Source of the DNA: Tribonema minus
Taxonomy: Eukaryota > Sar > Xanthophyceae > Tribonematales > Tribonemataceae
DNA length: 64,000 bases
Assembly (NCBI GenBank): GCA_017506865.1
Contig: JAFCMP010000556.1
Coordinates: 1 to 64,000 of the forward strand
Direction: 5' to 3'
Within the stretch, counting starts at the first letter, position 1; every line of letters begins with the position of its first letter. Made by a program: the position numbers and the translations under genes. Shown here in pieces: positions 10,556-21,890 of this stretch. Below the pieces are notes generated by a model that saw only the letters and a list, made by a program, of their open reading frames with translations, had not been told where the DNA came from and ran no database searches.

Positions 10556-10690
10556 CTGTCGTGCAGCTGGATCTCATATAGTTAACCTGAAAGCCCCCAC
10601 AGTCCTGACAACTGGCTCCATATCCTCCAGGCGAGCAAGTGTTGTCACCACATGCTGTGCAGCTGCCGCCACCATAGCCAGGTGCACACA
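10556..10690 (-). CDS. Exon: Cys-rich repeat 4
   Basis: 135 nt, phase 1-1, with acceptor CATCAG| and donor ACAG|GTGCGT. It encodes one 45-residue repeat: CAPGYGGGSC, ACGDNTCSPGGYGASCQ, CGGFQVNY, SSCTTG. It has six Cys in the shared positions plus one extra (DNTCSPGG). Confidence 0.88.
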
Positions 10691-12362
10691 CTGATGAGGG
10701 GACGAGGAGAGACAGTTCGGCGTCAGATGATTTATCATGTAGCTTATTTGTTTGTGCTTGACGGGCGAGAAATCATGTTTTCAAGAAGAATACTGATATA
10801 ATTGGGTGCTGGAGTACATCCTCCTTTCAAAAACGATGTGGCTCGCGCAAACTGTGCACTGCAACATATGCACGCATTTCTCTGACGTACTTTATAAATT
10901 CAGACACATACTGATGTCCAGAAATAGCTCCTAGGATGCCAAAGCATGCCTTGAAGGTCAGACACAGGCAGCAGTCGATGCAGCACATGGCACTACACTG
11001 TGGCACAGAAGCTGATTGCGTCGTGCTGAGGTTTGAACAAATCATGCCTCTGCTGAATCAGCTTCTTGTTGCTGAGAATTGAAAATAAGCACCATGTGGT
11101 GTTTGCACCCCCGGTCCTCTTGGAACTATGTAGAAAACACAACAGTGCTTCAAGGTGCATTTATAAGTTAAAATTGCATGTGGTGTAGCAGCCTGCCCAA
11201 ACAGTGATGTTGTGTAAAAGTGCTACACTTCCGGAAGCACACTGCTTATGGACCATGCCACGGACTGGATTTTTGGTCGGCATGCGTCTGATTCAAGCTT
11301 TGGCGCTTGTTGTGGCGCTTCACGCCGGTCACTATCCCTGATCTGCAGATGTTGCGGACGGTGTTCCCCTGGTGCCATGCGAACTTGTACACAAGAATCG
11401 CACAGCTCCCTCTACCTGCTTACGCGCGTGTTGTGCTGTTTCACGTGGCTTGCGCAGTGCCATTGTTTATTGATGGTATTTTGAGCTCAGACGCCACACT
11501 TCGAAAGGGATGGCTTCATCAATTGTTGACAGGTACTATGTGAGGGAAGCTGCAACACCACTCTACAATGGCTAAACTCCTTGAATGCTCTGCATGCACG
11601 ATTGTGATTACAAGCGACCAAAGCTGAGCCTTGTGTACTTCCATTTTCTGCTGTTACCAAAAGAGGCTGCTTACTTTGTTTGAAACACAACTCGCAAGTG
11701 TTAAAGAGGTGAATGCAGACTACGGTGATTCACAGCATCTGCCTCCTCGAAAAATCAGCGGAATGTTCCTTTCAGCACACAATGTCATGTCGATGATTAG
11801 ATGCAGTAGGATTTAATAATGGCTTACTTGTGTCTGCTAGTGTGCGAGTGCAGCATTGGGCCAGCTGCCTGTTGCCGGTGTTGGTGGTGAAATCGATGCA
11901 CCATGTATGTATGCATTCAAACAACCCGGTGCTACATCAGCATCTGGCCAAGTCATGCGAGTGGCTGCAGTGGCAGCAGGCAAAGTGCATTCACATGCAC
12001 CTGGAATGCTTCGCTGCACTGGATGACCATACGTGTGCACTGTGACGATTGATGTAACTTCCGAGAGCAAGCAAAAGCCCTATTCGCTGACTGAGTCAGC
12101 ACTTATGATATTGAAATAGCAACATCAAGTGCTGTTTTCCCTGGCTAATAGCATCTGTATTGCTGCTTTAATCATACATGCATTCTTGTCCTTTTCGTCA
12201 TTTGGTTGCAACAATCATAGCTTGGTCACCTAACTTGTCCATCCTCTAAGCCCTGTGAATTCTTGAGCAGAAAATGCATATCATGTGCAGTCACGGTGCA
12301 ATGATTTCCTGCAGAGTCGTTTGTGAGATCAGGCCTTCTGTGGCTCCAACTGTTACACTTAC
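10691..12362. other. Intron between Cys-rich repeats 3 and 4, no gene seen
   Basis: About 1.7 kb without supported coding sequence or recognisable element on either strand. Confidence 0.5.
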
Positions 12363-12497
12363 TGCTGGTGCAGCTGGTTTTGGCATCATTAACTGCAAAC
12401 CCTCTACATGATTGGCAGGATGCTCCATGGTCGCCGGCTGAGTAGGAATTGTTTGTGCAGGCCGCACAGCCGGAGTCGCCATAGCCAGGCCAGCATG
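12363..12497 (-). CDS. Exon: Cys-rich repeat 3
   Basis: 135 nt, phase 1-1, acceptor GCACCAG|, donor AGCA|GTAAGTG. It encodes CWPGYGDSGCAACTNNSYS, AGDHGASCQSC and FAVNDAKTSCTS. It is most similar to the next exon upstream (13.6 kb): both share CWP and VNDAKTSCTS, so the two look like a recent exon duplication. Confidence 0.9.
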
Positions 12498-13578
12498 CTG
12501 GTGCATTAGCAAGAGAGCCGTTTTGGGTACGTTAGTGGACGCAATATGGCCACAACAGAATGATGTGTTCACATTCTGTACAGTGCGACAACACCCCTAG
12601 CAGCTGGTGCACGCAAATTCCACGTTCAGACTATGTAGAGCATGCACTCGAGAAAGTCATGCACAATGCAGCCTGTGAGAGCATGTCCGATGCCAGCTGA
12701 ATACCTGACATCTACAAGGGACTCTCGGAATAATCATATGCCAGGTTTTTGCCACCGGCAGCAAACATGGATAATGCACGCAAAATACACTGCTGCAGCT
12801 TGACTACCACATGCTGCAGCAGCCGATGCCTAGCATGCTTGGCGTCGAAACAGCGGAAAACTGCGCATTGTACCCTGCTGTCTGACAGTGTAAACCAATC
12901 ATGTCAATGAAATTATGCTCATGCTGTTGTTGAACCTAATTTGACAAGCCAGTGGCTGCTAAAGAGCACAGTGAAAGCACAGCCTTGCGCTTTACTAAGT
13001 AGTTCTGCTGGAGGTACCGTAACCCTAACCCTTGTGATAAAATGAAGACACATGCTGCTACGTCCGGTACTGGCAGACGTGCTCTAAGACTATGCGGGCC
13101 TTAATATTTGTCAGAGACCATCATGATGCACGCGAGTGAGACTTTTGATGTCCATGTAAGTAGCACACCATATCTTGTGCAATGTTACGTACGCCTTGGC
13201 CTCAGGCTCACGAGCATGATTGTATTGCTTCAAGTTTAGCGCCGGCAGTCCACCGCACGCCGCCTCTCGTAGAACACCATGTCCCCAATAACGCAGAGAG
13301 TCAATATGCTGCTGCTGACTAGATTGATACCAAGATTCTCTGACAATGAATGCATCATGATGGTGCATTGACGCTGCGCATAGTAATAACTTGCACTAGC
13401 TGCCGCTACAACTACATCATCAGTAGACCATAAGACCATAATTAAACACAAGTCCTTGAGTACATCACGGCCTGCTTTACTGCAGGGGACTTCACGTGTA
13501 CAAGTCCGTTCGTACATGACAGTATAGCAACACAGCAACTCCACCATATATTTATTGTCCGTCAACAGGAACACTCAC
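12498..13578. other. Intron between repeats 2 and 3; short telomere-like string
   Basis: No gene seen. At about 13018-13032 there is a short ACCCTAACCC-like string; it is too short to be called an interstitial telomere repeat. Confidence 0.5.
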
Positions 13579-13713
13579 CACTGGTGCAGCTAGTCTTGGC
13601 ATCATTCACCATAAATGGTCCGCACGGCTGGCAGGCCGCTCCGTAACCCCCAGTTGAGAAGTAGTTGCCAGTGCAGGGTGCACAGCCTGTGTCTCCAAAG
13701 CTGGGCCAGCACG
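13579..13713 (-). CDS. Exon: Cys-rich repeat 2
   Basis: 135 nt, phase 1-1, acceptor CGCCAG|, donor AGTG|GTGAGTG. It encodes CWPSFGDTGCAPCTGNYFS, GGYGAACQPCGPF and NDAKTSCTSG. The split codon at the upstream junction (G+CG) gives Ala before the first Cys, as in most of the repeats. Confidence 0.9.
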
Positions 13714-14211
13714 CTGGCGCGCAAGCACAGTGTCACTTCTTTTCATCACCTGGCCTCCCTGGCCGTCTTGATGAATTCATATGCATGAGCAAAACTCAGA
13801 TTTCTGCAAAGGCGGCTGCGCGCTGCTCAGCATCACTCGGTGCTGACGCTAAGCACGGTGAGCAATGGGAAGAAGTTGGAAATGATTTACATATTTCAAA
13901 GTATTTGAAATGCCCATGAAGTAAGTGGGCTGCGATTCGCAACTGACACAGTCTGGTTTTTGCCCGTGATGTCATAATGCATCCTCTTGGCGAGAGCTAT
14001 CCAATTCACCAATTCACTTAGCATTGGTGTCATGACTCTGAGAATGCCAGAGTGGCACCTCATGAACTTGAAATGGAGGGGCATTGCATGTACGCTTGTT
14101 TTCACGGCAGCAGTATGGGGGCAGGAGCGCTTGATGTGCCGTTGAGTGATGACAATGCCGGCGTTGCCAACCACAAGCATACGGTAATGTGAGATGCAAC
14201 AAACCACTCAC

Positions 14212-14346
14212 CCAAGGAGCAGCCTGTATGTGTGCCATTGACCTGGTAGCCACCACATGTCTGGCACTGAGCGTTCAATCCTCCCGCCGAATACTCATTC
14301 CCAGTGCATGGTGCACAATTCGTGCCGCCATAGCCAGCCTGGCAGG
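14212..14346 (-). CDS. Exon: Cys-rich repeat 1
   Basis: 135 nt, phase 1-1, acceptor CCGACAG|, donor TTGG|GTGAGTG. It encodes CQAGYGGTNCAPCTGNEYS, GGLNAQCQTCGGYQ and THTGCSLG. It is the first of the five repeats and joins in phase to the Pro-Thr exon at 15.8 kb (A+CC = Thr). The Cys pattern C-x8-C-x2-C-x15-C-x2-C-x13-C suggests three disulfides in a secreted module. Confidence 0.9.
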
Positions 14347-15733
14347 CTGTCGGTAACATGCAGCAGCAATTTATTGTCAGCAAGTGCTGGCAGAAGGCCT
14401 ACCCCTAGTAGCGGTAATTTGAATGCATGAGGCCTTCGGGCACATACAGCAGACGATGTCGGACTTGTGTGCAACTCCGCGCGCAAGTGCGCCACATCAT
14501 TGCAACAGCAAAATGCACTGTCCAAAGTGCAAGCTGATCCTGTTGAGCTTGGACTTCTTCTGTAATGTGCACTCAATGATACGAAATCAGTTTCTGAGAA
14601 CGACATCAGGTCATGGTGATGATAATCAGGGTCTTGTAACCAAAGGGCCTCAAGGGAGGCTGCGTGACACTGTGTTGTGTGTGCCTACAGCATGTCATAC
14701 ACAGTTGGTTCATCTGCGCAGCACCCTGAGAGCTTGCACACTGGATGTCCACTGGTCCTGGAGATGCACAGTGTGATGTCGCGTGCACCTAGAGTGCCAG
14801 ATAGTGCACCCAGACCACCCTTCTCCTTCCAACCATGTCATTGAGCCGCCCGACCTCAGTGCTGTTCCAATAGTACATGTTGAATTCCATTTCAGGACTT
14901 TATCCAGCATTTCCTCCAATAAATGTGACAAACGTTCTGAGGCTGTACACATTCATGGCAACATACACGGCAACATAGATTAGTATACTTCGTCTATAAC
15001 ATGTCTGCAAAACGCACAGATCTGCAACGCGCTACGAAGTGCGTGTTGTGCAAACACATGATGCATGCCAAGCACCGAGACCGCACACTGTTGAAAGCTC
15101 ACACTTGTCAGCCAGTGCGGCCGGTGCGCAGAACTTCCAGCGTGCAACTGAAAAGATTGCCAGGCAAAGAACGAGTTATAGTGTTTAAAGTTCACAATCT
15201 TTAGCCAGCAACTGAAAGGCTGGTGCACAGTGCTTTCATTGTGCAACTGAAAAAGACTGCAGTGCTAGACAAAGGAAGCGTCATAGAAACGCTGTGCTTG
15301 TCATAGGGGTGCCTTTCTCCTTGTAGGCTTTCTCTGTATAGGCATCGTCGTATTTCTACCACGGACGTGTTTCCACCGCCTATGTCGAGAAACCAGATGG
15401 GCACTATGAAATGACCTGAGGGGCAGCCACTGTGATGAAGCGGAGCTGTAACCTCAATTTACCTTGTCGCAATTGAGCTTCACGACGCATGAAACTGGCC
15501 CAGTGGCTGTAAACAATTCTCGTTGTGGCCCGCAGTGCTGTGGAAGCAGACATTGCTTGCATGCTGCATACCACCAATTGCCCTGAGCTTCTCGAGCTCA
15601 GCAATCACAATGCCAGCCAGTTCTGCAACCATGGACATGAGCAACATACGCTCTGAAAGCTCAGCAGGGTAGTTGTTCCTGACCGCATCTACACATACAG
15701 ACGATCCCTAACTTTAAGGATTAGGTCACTTAC
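14347..15733. other. Intron, no confirmed gene
   Basis: No supported coding sequence. A Cys-rich stretch around 15460-15570 (minus) was considered and rejected because its phase does not fit. Confidence 0.5.
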
Positions 15734-15839
15734 TAACGACCGGCTTCGCAGTGGGCCCTATGGTGGGTTGCGTGGTGGGGTGAGCAGTTGGTTTTGATGT
15801 TGGTGGCTCCGTCGGTAACGATGTGGGCTCCATCGTTGG
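15734..15839 (-). CDS. Exon: Pro-Thr linker (phase 0>1) before the Cys-rich repeats
   Basis: 106 nt, acceptor TTGCAG|, donor GTTA|GTAAGTG. It encodes PTMEPTSLPTEPPTSKPT-like residues: threonine/proline tetrads typical of extended, probably O-glycosylated spacers. It begins in phase 0, as the upstream Pro-Thr exons end, and finishes in phase 1, as the Cys-rich exons begin, so it converts between the two phase classes. Confidence 0.85.
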
Positions 15840-16843
15840 CTGCAATATCAACAACACACAACAGGAATACAACAGGAATGATCTGGTGGTGATGGACAAG
15901 AGACGGCAAACATTGCGATATATGGCATGTAAAGCGCTATGCATGCAGCCTAATGCCCGCCACAGCACGTTGTACTGGCACGTCTTCAGCAAAGTGTACT
16001 TCACATTCGCTGGAGAGAGGAAATCCTGCACCACAGCATATACGCGCGATGCTCCTATTGAGCTTGTGCACGCTTTCTTTCCCCAGTGGGATGCCTCGAA
16101 CATACACAAACACTCACAAAGCTACCTTCTGATGGTACAGATGGCACTCCGACGAGGCCTCCTCTGCCCGCTGCCCCAGTACGGAATGCTCACGAACTCG
16201 CTTCTTGACGACAGCATATGTGGCGATCGTTGGTGGATGTTGAGCTTTATTGAATGGATTGATTGCTCCCGCCACACCAATGAATGGCCTCATTGCACCA
16301 GCATAGGTGACCGTCATGACAATTCCTGAAGAGCGATCATATAGCCACATTGCTGGGGCAGCATGAATTTCTGCAAGCACCTACATGACTTTTTGCTTTG
16401 CGGAAGGTTTGACTAGCTAAGAGTTGCCCATGCCGCTTATGCTGTTGTGCGTCAGCAGCTGCTAGTCACATCACTCGCAGCAGTAGACAAAACAACTATA
16501 CGCAGGAGAATAACCTGCATGAGCAGCACAAACAGAGCTTTCACTTGAGGGCAGAATACACACCGAGTGACCTGAGACAGCGTTCAAGTGCGCTAAAATT
16601 GTGCCATGATTGGTCACCATGTCCAAACTGAAGAGTTTTCAGCATTTTTGATACAAAATCGGGGCCAAAAACCAGGAATCATCAAGCGGCACACAAGAGG
16701 CGAAGGCGAGCGTGTGGTAGCCATTCACATTCTGCTAGATCACACAAGGCGAAGCTCTCGCGGACACAGCGGCAACACCAGTCAGGTAGCCAGCACTGTC
16801 GCCTGTCTGCCAGCAGTACTCAACTTATTGAAAGTCTTACAAA

Positions 16844-16917
16844 ATGCAGCGAGGAATGCGAGCGGCGAGAGCTGCGGCCAGGGGATCGGGTGCTAGCAGG
16901 GGTCGTGGGGCTGGCAG
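16844..16917 (+). pseudogene. Arg/Gly-rich reading frame interrupted by the copia insertion (5' part)
   Basis: ATG at 16844 opens MQRGMRAARAAARGSGASRG and is cut at 16917 by the LTR. After removal of one GGCAG target copy the frame continues from about 21613 (Ala/Arg/Gly/Ser/Lys-rich) to a stop near 21780, with another frame carrying acidic residues (AQTEAEAEP, VGAFRMMLERHD) up to 21880. It may be the N-terminus of an older element or gene. The function is not recognised. Confidence 0.45.
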
Positions 16918-17331
16918 TGTCGGAAGCGTTGCAGAATCAAGTGAATTGGTGAGAGTGAGGCAACCTTGCTTGGTGCCGAACTCCAGAGAAGCCGAACTCC
17001 ATAGAACCGGCCTGATACAATGGGCCGATGTCCCGAAGGGCCGAGACCTAGCCCAAATGGGCCGAACCCCAATCAACATGTGGCCGATGCCCAACTTCAA
17101 GTTCAACTGTGAAGTTGAAGTAGGAGTGTCAACTTCAACTATGGCAGTATAGTACTGCAGAACAATGCTGTTCTACTGAACGCATAGGAAAGCGCACCCA
17201 GTCATGACTCTCCTGGGAATGGGGGCATTTCACCACTCCTGCGCATACACTACGGATGTCTGCTTCAGGCTGCAAGTCTCGATAGGTGACAAGACCTCTG
17301 AAGGACTGCATCTGAGCACAATATCTCGACA
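16918..17331 (-). repeat. 3' LTR of the copia element (414 bp)
   Basis: It begins TGTCG and ends CGACA (minus orientation). It is preceded on the minus strand by the polypurine tract CTGAGAGGGGG and followed by the target duplicate GGCAG. Nearly identical to 20618-21031. Confidence 0.88.
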
Positions 17332-17382
17332 CCCCCTCTCAGGCCAAACGAGGTCTGATGCTGTTATGTACACCCGATTACC

Positions 17383-20300
17383 TCATGCCTCGACGAAGAT
17401 GACAGAGGTAAGCTCCCGCAGCGTGCTGCTGCCTACGCCCTTGGTCAGGCTGTCCGCCAGCTGCTTCTTGGTGTTGACGTCCTCCAGCTGGATGGTCCGG
17501 GCGGCGATGTGGTCACGAATGTGGTGATACTTGAGGTCGATGTGCTTGGTGCGGCGGTGGTGCATGGGATTGGACGCCAGCTTGATGGCTCCTTGATTGT
17601 CCTCGAAGATGGTGGTCGCCTTGGTCTGAGGTATGCCGAGGTTGCTGAGTAGTTGATGGCTTCATTGCATGCTTCTGTGAGCGCCATGTATTCCGCCTCG
17701 GTTGATGAAAGCGCCACTGTGTCTTGCAGCCTTGAGCACCAAGAAATGGCCGCGCCGCCAAGAGTGAACAGGTAACCTGTGGTGGACCTGCGTGGGTCGA
17801 TGTCTCCAGCGTGGTCAGCGTCGCAGTAGCCGCTGAGGTGGAAGCTGTCGGCTATGGAGAAGTCGTACCGAAGCCGGAACTCTCGTGTGCCGTTGAGGTA
17901 CCTGAAAACGCGCAGGCATGCCTGCCAATGCGCACGCCCAGGGTTGTGCATGAAGCGAGATACCTCGCGCACGGCGTTGCTGATGTCCGGTCTGGTAACC
18001 ACTGCTAAGTAGAGCAGTGATCCGACGGCGCTCCGGCATGGTATTGATGCCATGAATGATGCATCTGTCCATGTAGACGCAGCCATTGTTTTGGAGAGTG
18101 GTCCATCGGCAGAGGGCGTGATGACGGGCTTGCTGCTCCCAAGGCTGAACTTCTCGAGGATGGTCTTGATGTAGGTAGTCTGGTCCATGGTGAGTAGTCG
18201 CTTGGTGCGATCTCGCCAAATGTGGATGCCGAGGAAGTGCTCCAGCTGCCCGAGTTCCTTGACGTTGAAGGTCTGGCTGATGCTGTCCTTGAACGCTTGT
18301 AGTAGACCGCTGCTGTTGGACGCGAGGATGATGTTGTCGACGTATACGACCACAAAGAGGTTGTGGTTCTCCTGAAAGCAGGTGTACAGGCACATGTCCA
18401 CTGATGACCGCTTGAAGCCGAAGTCATGCTCCAGCCACTGGTTGAGGACTGAGTTCCAGTTCTTGGGAGCTTGCTTGAGACCGTATAGGCTGCGCCGAAG
18501 CCGGTAGACAAGTGATGCGCCTGAGGAGAAGGTCTCATGGTAGCCGGGAGGTATAGCGGCGTAGATCTCGTCTTCGACAGGTGCGTTGAGAAAGGCTGTG
18601 TCGACGTCCATTTGCTCCAGCTCCCAGTCGTAGTATGACGCTGTCGCAAGGAGGGTCCTGACCGTAGTGATGGCTGCTACTGGAGCGTAGGTCTCGAAGA
18701 AGTCAATGCCTTCGACCTGCGCGTGGGAGAAGAACCGGAGAAGCCCGCCGCGGTCGCCGGTCCCGCTCTGGGGTGCCGGTGGTGCTCCAGGTTGCGGCAT
18801 AAGTCGCTTATCGCCTTGCGCCTCCTTGCTCCCTCCGATATTGGCACTAGCGTCGCTCGCTTGCGTCTGATGGCTTGTTGCGTCCGAGACGTGTTGTGAA
18901 GACTGCACTGAGAGCGCCCTGAGTGGTTGCCGTGCTAGTTTGAGTTGAGCCCCCTCTGGCTCTAGTGTGCTCGCGCTTCGCTGCCTAGCCGACTTGGTAG
19001 CGGAAATAGTGCGCGGCTCCTTGTATAGCTGGCTTTTTGTTGTGGCTGCCTGGCTGTACGGCTCCGGGATGTGCTGCATAGCCGACTCTGCAGCCTTGAT
19101 AAAGTGCGGCTCCAGCAGTTGCTGCTTACCCGATTCAGCAGCAAGACTGCGTTCCGGCTCTGGACTCCAGAGGTGCACCTCTAGCTTGATGTGATGCCCT
19201 CCTCCTGGCTCCGCCATGCTAGCGAAAGAGCATACCTCCCGCTGCACTCCGATGGACTGGCCGGGTTTGGCGTTTGCCGCCGGCTTGTTGATGGTCGACG
19301 TGCTGTTGGCACGCCGAATAGGCAAGGTCCACAGGCCTCGAGCGTCTCTGTCGAGAGCGAAGCAAGAATTGGCATAAAGTGCCTTTGATCCAGTTTCCTT
19401 GCCGTCGAAGACGAACTTGATGTCGCGGCTGACCGCCTTGGTGACTGAGAGCAGGTTGGCGGTGCCCATAGAGGGAATGATGGCGACGTCGAAGAGCGTG
19501 ACTGCTTGGTCGCCGATGAAGCCGGGAAGATCGCCAATGTGTGTAGCTTGCGCCAGGTTGCCGTCTGCCAATGTTACGGCAGTCTTGAATGGGCGAACGT
19601 TTACCATGCCCTGGGTCGAGCTGGTCATGTGACTGGTGCAGCCAGAGTCGATGATCCACTCCTCGGCTGCTGTAGGGGCTGATGATGAGGCGTTGACCGC
19701 CATGAAGCCCACGTTAGCTGGCGTGTCATCGCCATTGTTGCTCTGGTCGTCGCTCCCGCCTCCGCCGTTGTTGCCCTTTAAGGTGCTACGGCCGCCGTGC
19801 TTCCTCGGGGTCCACCCCGGGGGCTTGCCGTGCAATGCGAAGCACTTGTCGATGGTATGTCCCAGCTTGTTGCAGTGCCCGCATCTTGTCTTACTACCAG
19901 CTGCCGCGGGCCCTCCGCGACCAGCGGGGGCCACTCCGCTAGCGCCACCTGGGCGTTGCGCATGATGAGCGGCAAGAGCGGACTCCGACGGGTCCGCGCT
20001 GGGAGACGTGATGATCTTGCGCCGATAAAACGCCCGCAGTTTGATCCGCGGGTCGCTGAGGCTGAGGTTGTCCAAATCTTGCTCGACGAGGGTGACGAGC
20101 TCAGAGTAGATCATGGGGAGCTTGACGACGATGTCGGTGACGAAGTCAGAGTCGCTGATGTTGACGCCGTTGTCCTTGAGTTGCCGACGGATGTAGTCGA
20201 GCTGCATGATGAAGTCGTCCGGATCTTGGTCCGCTGACATGACGGTAGTTGAAAATAATCTGCGCAGCTCCGTCTTGCGCGCAGATGACTTCACCTCATA

Positions 20301-20618
20301 TTTGTCGTTGAGCGCTGCCCACGCTCGCGCCGGTCGGTCGTTGCCTGACGCGGTGCCCTCGACAATGAAGAAGGCCAGGTCCGAGCAGCACAGTAGTAAT
20401 TCCGCGTACGCCTGCGTCTCCAGCCTGTCGTGCTTGGCCTTGGCGCCTGCTGCCAGGTTCTCCCGCTGCGACGGCTCCATGGGACTGGTGAGGGCCTCAT
20501 AGGTCCCTACTAACGCAGCCCTCGACGCAAATTTCGCGGACCACTGTCTCCAGTGCTCTTGCTTGCCGCTGAAGGGCGGCAGCTTGAGTGCATCCTTGCT
20601 CTCTATCGGTGTGACCAT
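17383..20618 (-). pseudogene. Copia Gag-Pro-RT-RNase H polyprotein lacking integrase, frameshifted in RNase H
   Basis: The long frame runs from ATG at 20618 to a stop at 17445. Gag starts with LPPFSGKQEHWRQWSAKF. The CCHC knuckle CGHCNKLGHTIDKC is at ~res 245-258 and the aspartic protease WIIDSGCTSH at ~320. RT begins at FFETYAPV (~637) with LYGLKQAP and a YVDN box (~760). RNase H has YCDADHAGD and [10 protein letters not shown]. Between protease and RT only ~300 low-complexity residues remain: the HHCC and DDE integrase core is absent although the frame is kept. Near 17650 a frameshift diverts the C-terminus; the conserved [13 protein letters not shown] end lies in another frame ending at 17383. 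The second Asp of the usual YVDD is Asn, expected to impair polymerisation. The start codon overlaps the last base of the LTR, leaving no leader. Confidence 0.88.
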
Positions 20619-21031
20619 GTCGGAAGCGTTGCAGAATCAAGTGAATTGGTGAGAGTGAGGCAACCTTGCTTGGTGCCGAACTCCAGAGAAGCCGAACTCC
20701 ATAGAACCGGCCTGATACAATGGGCCGATGTCCCGAAGGGCCGAGACCTAGCCCAAATGGGCCGAACCCCAATCAACATGTGGCCGATGCCCAACTTCAA
20801 GTTCAACTGTGAAGTTGAAGTAGGAGTGTCAACTTCAACTATGGCAGTATAGTACTGCAGAACAATGCTGTTCTACTGAACGCATAGGAAAGCGCACCCA
20901 GTCATGACTCTCCTGGGAATGGGGGCATTTCACCACTCTTGCGCATACACTACGGATGTCTGCTTCAGGCTGCAAGTCTCGATAGGTGACAAGACCTCTG
21001 AAGGACTGCATCTGAGCACAATATCTCGACA
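20618..21031 (-). repeat. Central full-length LTR of the copia element (414 bp)
   Basis: Acts as 5' LTR for the main internal region and as 3' LTR for the deleted upstream unit. The sequence immediately downstream (TGGTCACACC) begins with TGG like a plant-type initiator-Met primer site but does not otherwise match it. Confidence 0.85.
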
Positions 21032-21527
21032 CCCCCTCTCAGGCCAAACGAGGTCTGATGCTGTTATGTACACCCGATTACCTCATGCCTCGACGAAGAT
21101 GACAGAGGTAAGCTCCCGCAGCGTGCTGCTGCCTACGCCCTTGGTCAGGCTGTCCGCCAGCTGCTTCTTGGTGTTGACGTCCTCCAGCTGGATGGTCCGG
21201 GCGGCGATGTGGTCACGAATGTGGTGATACTTGAGGTCGATGTGCTTGGTGCGGCGGTGGTGCATGGGATTGGACGCCAGCTTGATGGCTCCTTGATTGT
21301 CCTCGAAGATGGTGGTCGCCTTGGTCTGAGGTATGCCGAGGTTGCTGAGTAGTTGATGGCTTCATTGCATGCTTCTGTGAGCGCCATGTATTCCGCCTCG
21401 GTTGATGAAAGCGCCACTGTGTCTTGCAGCCTTGAGCACCAAGAAATGGCCGCGCCGCCAAGAGTGAACAGGTAACCTGTGGTGGACCTGCGTGGGTCGA
21501 TGTCTCCAGCGTGGTCAGCGTCGCAGT
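21032..21527 (-). pseudogene. Duplicated 3' end of copia internal region (RNase H fragment)
   Basis: About 496 bp essentially identical to 17332-17827, including the same frameshift and the [13 protein letters not shown] segment. It is joined at 21527/21528 directly to an LTR end, so most of the first internal unit (gag to RT) has been deleted. Confidence 0.88.
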
Positions 21528-21607
21528 ACGGATGTCTGCTTCAGGCTGCAAGTCTCGATAGGTGACAAGACCTCTGAAGGACTGCATCTGAGCACAATAT
21601 CTCGACA
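21528..21607 (-). repeat. Truncated outer 5' LTR (80 bp)
   Basis: Only the first 80 bases of the LTR (TGTCGAGATATT end) are present. It abuts the GGCAG target duplication at 21608, which shows it is the true outer edge of the insertion. Confidence 0.85.
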
Positions 21608-21890
21608 GGCAGAGCTCGAGGAGCTGTCAGGGCTGGCAGCTCTAAAGGTCGAGGTGCTGCTCTGGCAAAGGTCCAGGCGCAGCTACTGCAAAAGTCAATG
21701 TCGTGCACCCCTAGGTTGCCAATGCCACGGCGGCCGCGGATGCACAAACCGAAGCGGAGGCTGAACCTACTATGCCAGCTGCGGAGGCAGTAGCAGCTGC
21801 CAACTTTGAACGGAACGTGGAGCACGAGTCTGGTGTATCAGTCGGTGCGTTCCGCATGATGCTAGAGCGCCACGACTAGCTGGAGAGGCA

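Larger units (their letters stand above)
16918..21607 (-). mobile_element. Compound Ty1/copia LTR retrotransposon (LTR-internal-LTR-internal-LTR), TSD GGCAG
   Basis: Flanked by a perfect 5-bp duplication GGCAG (16913-16917 and 21608-21612), so the whole 4.69-kb unit is one insertion. Element order in its own orientation: partial LTR 21607-21528; deleted internal part retaining the RNase H end (21527-21032); full LTR 21031-20618; internal region 20617-17332 with one long ORF; full LTR 17331-16918. The LTRs start TGTCGAGATATT and end CGCTTCCGACA. A purine tract (GAGAGGGGG) precedes both downstream LTRs. The two full LTRs differ at only one base that I could see, which suggests a recent insertion. 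Integrase is missing, so mobility would depend on another copy. Confidence 0.88.

Noticed and set aside
13018-13032. Interstitial telomere repeat
   Set aside because: Only about two units of a CCCTAA-like word; could arise by chance.
15460-15570. Minus Cys-rich stretch CKQCLLPQHCGPQ...SCVVKLNC
   Set aside because: The donor would leave phase 0, incompatible with the phase 1 Cys-rich exons on either side, which already join to each other in frame.
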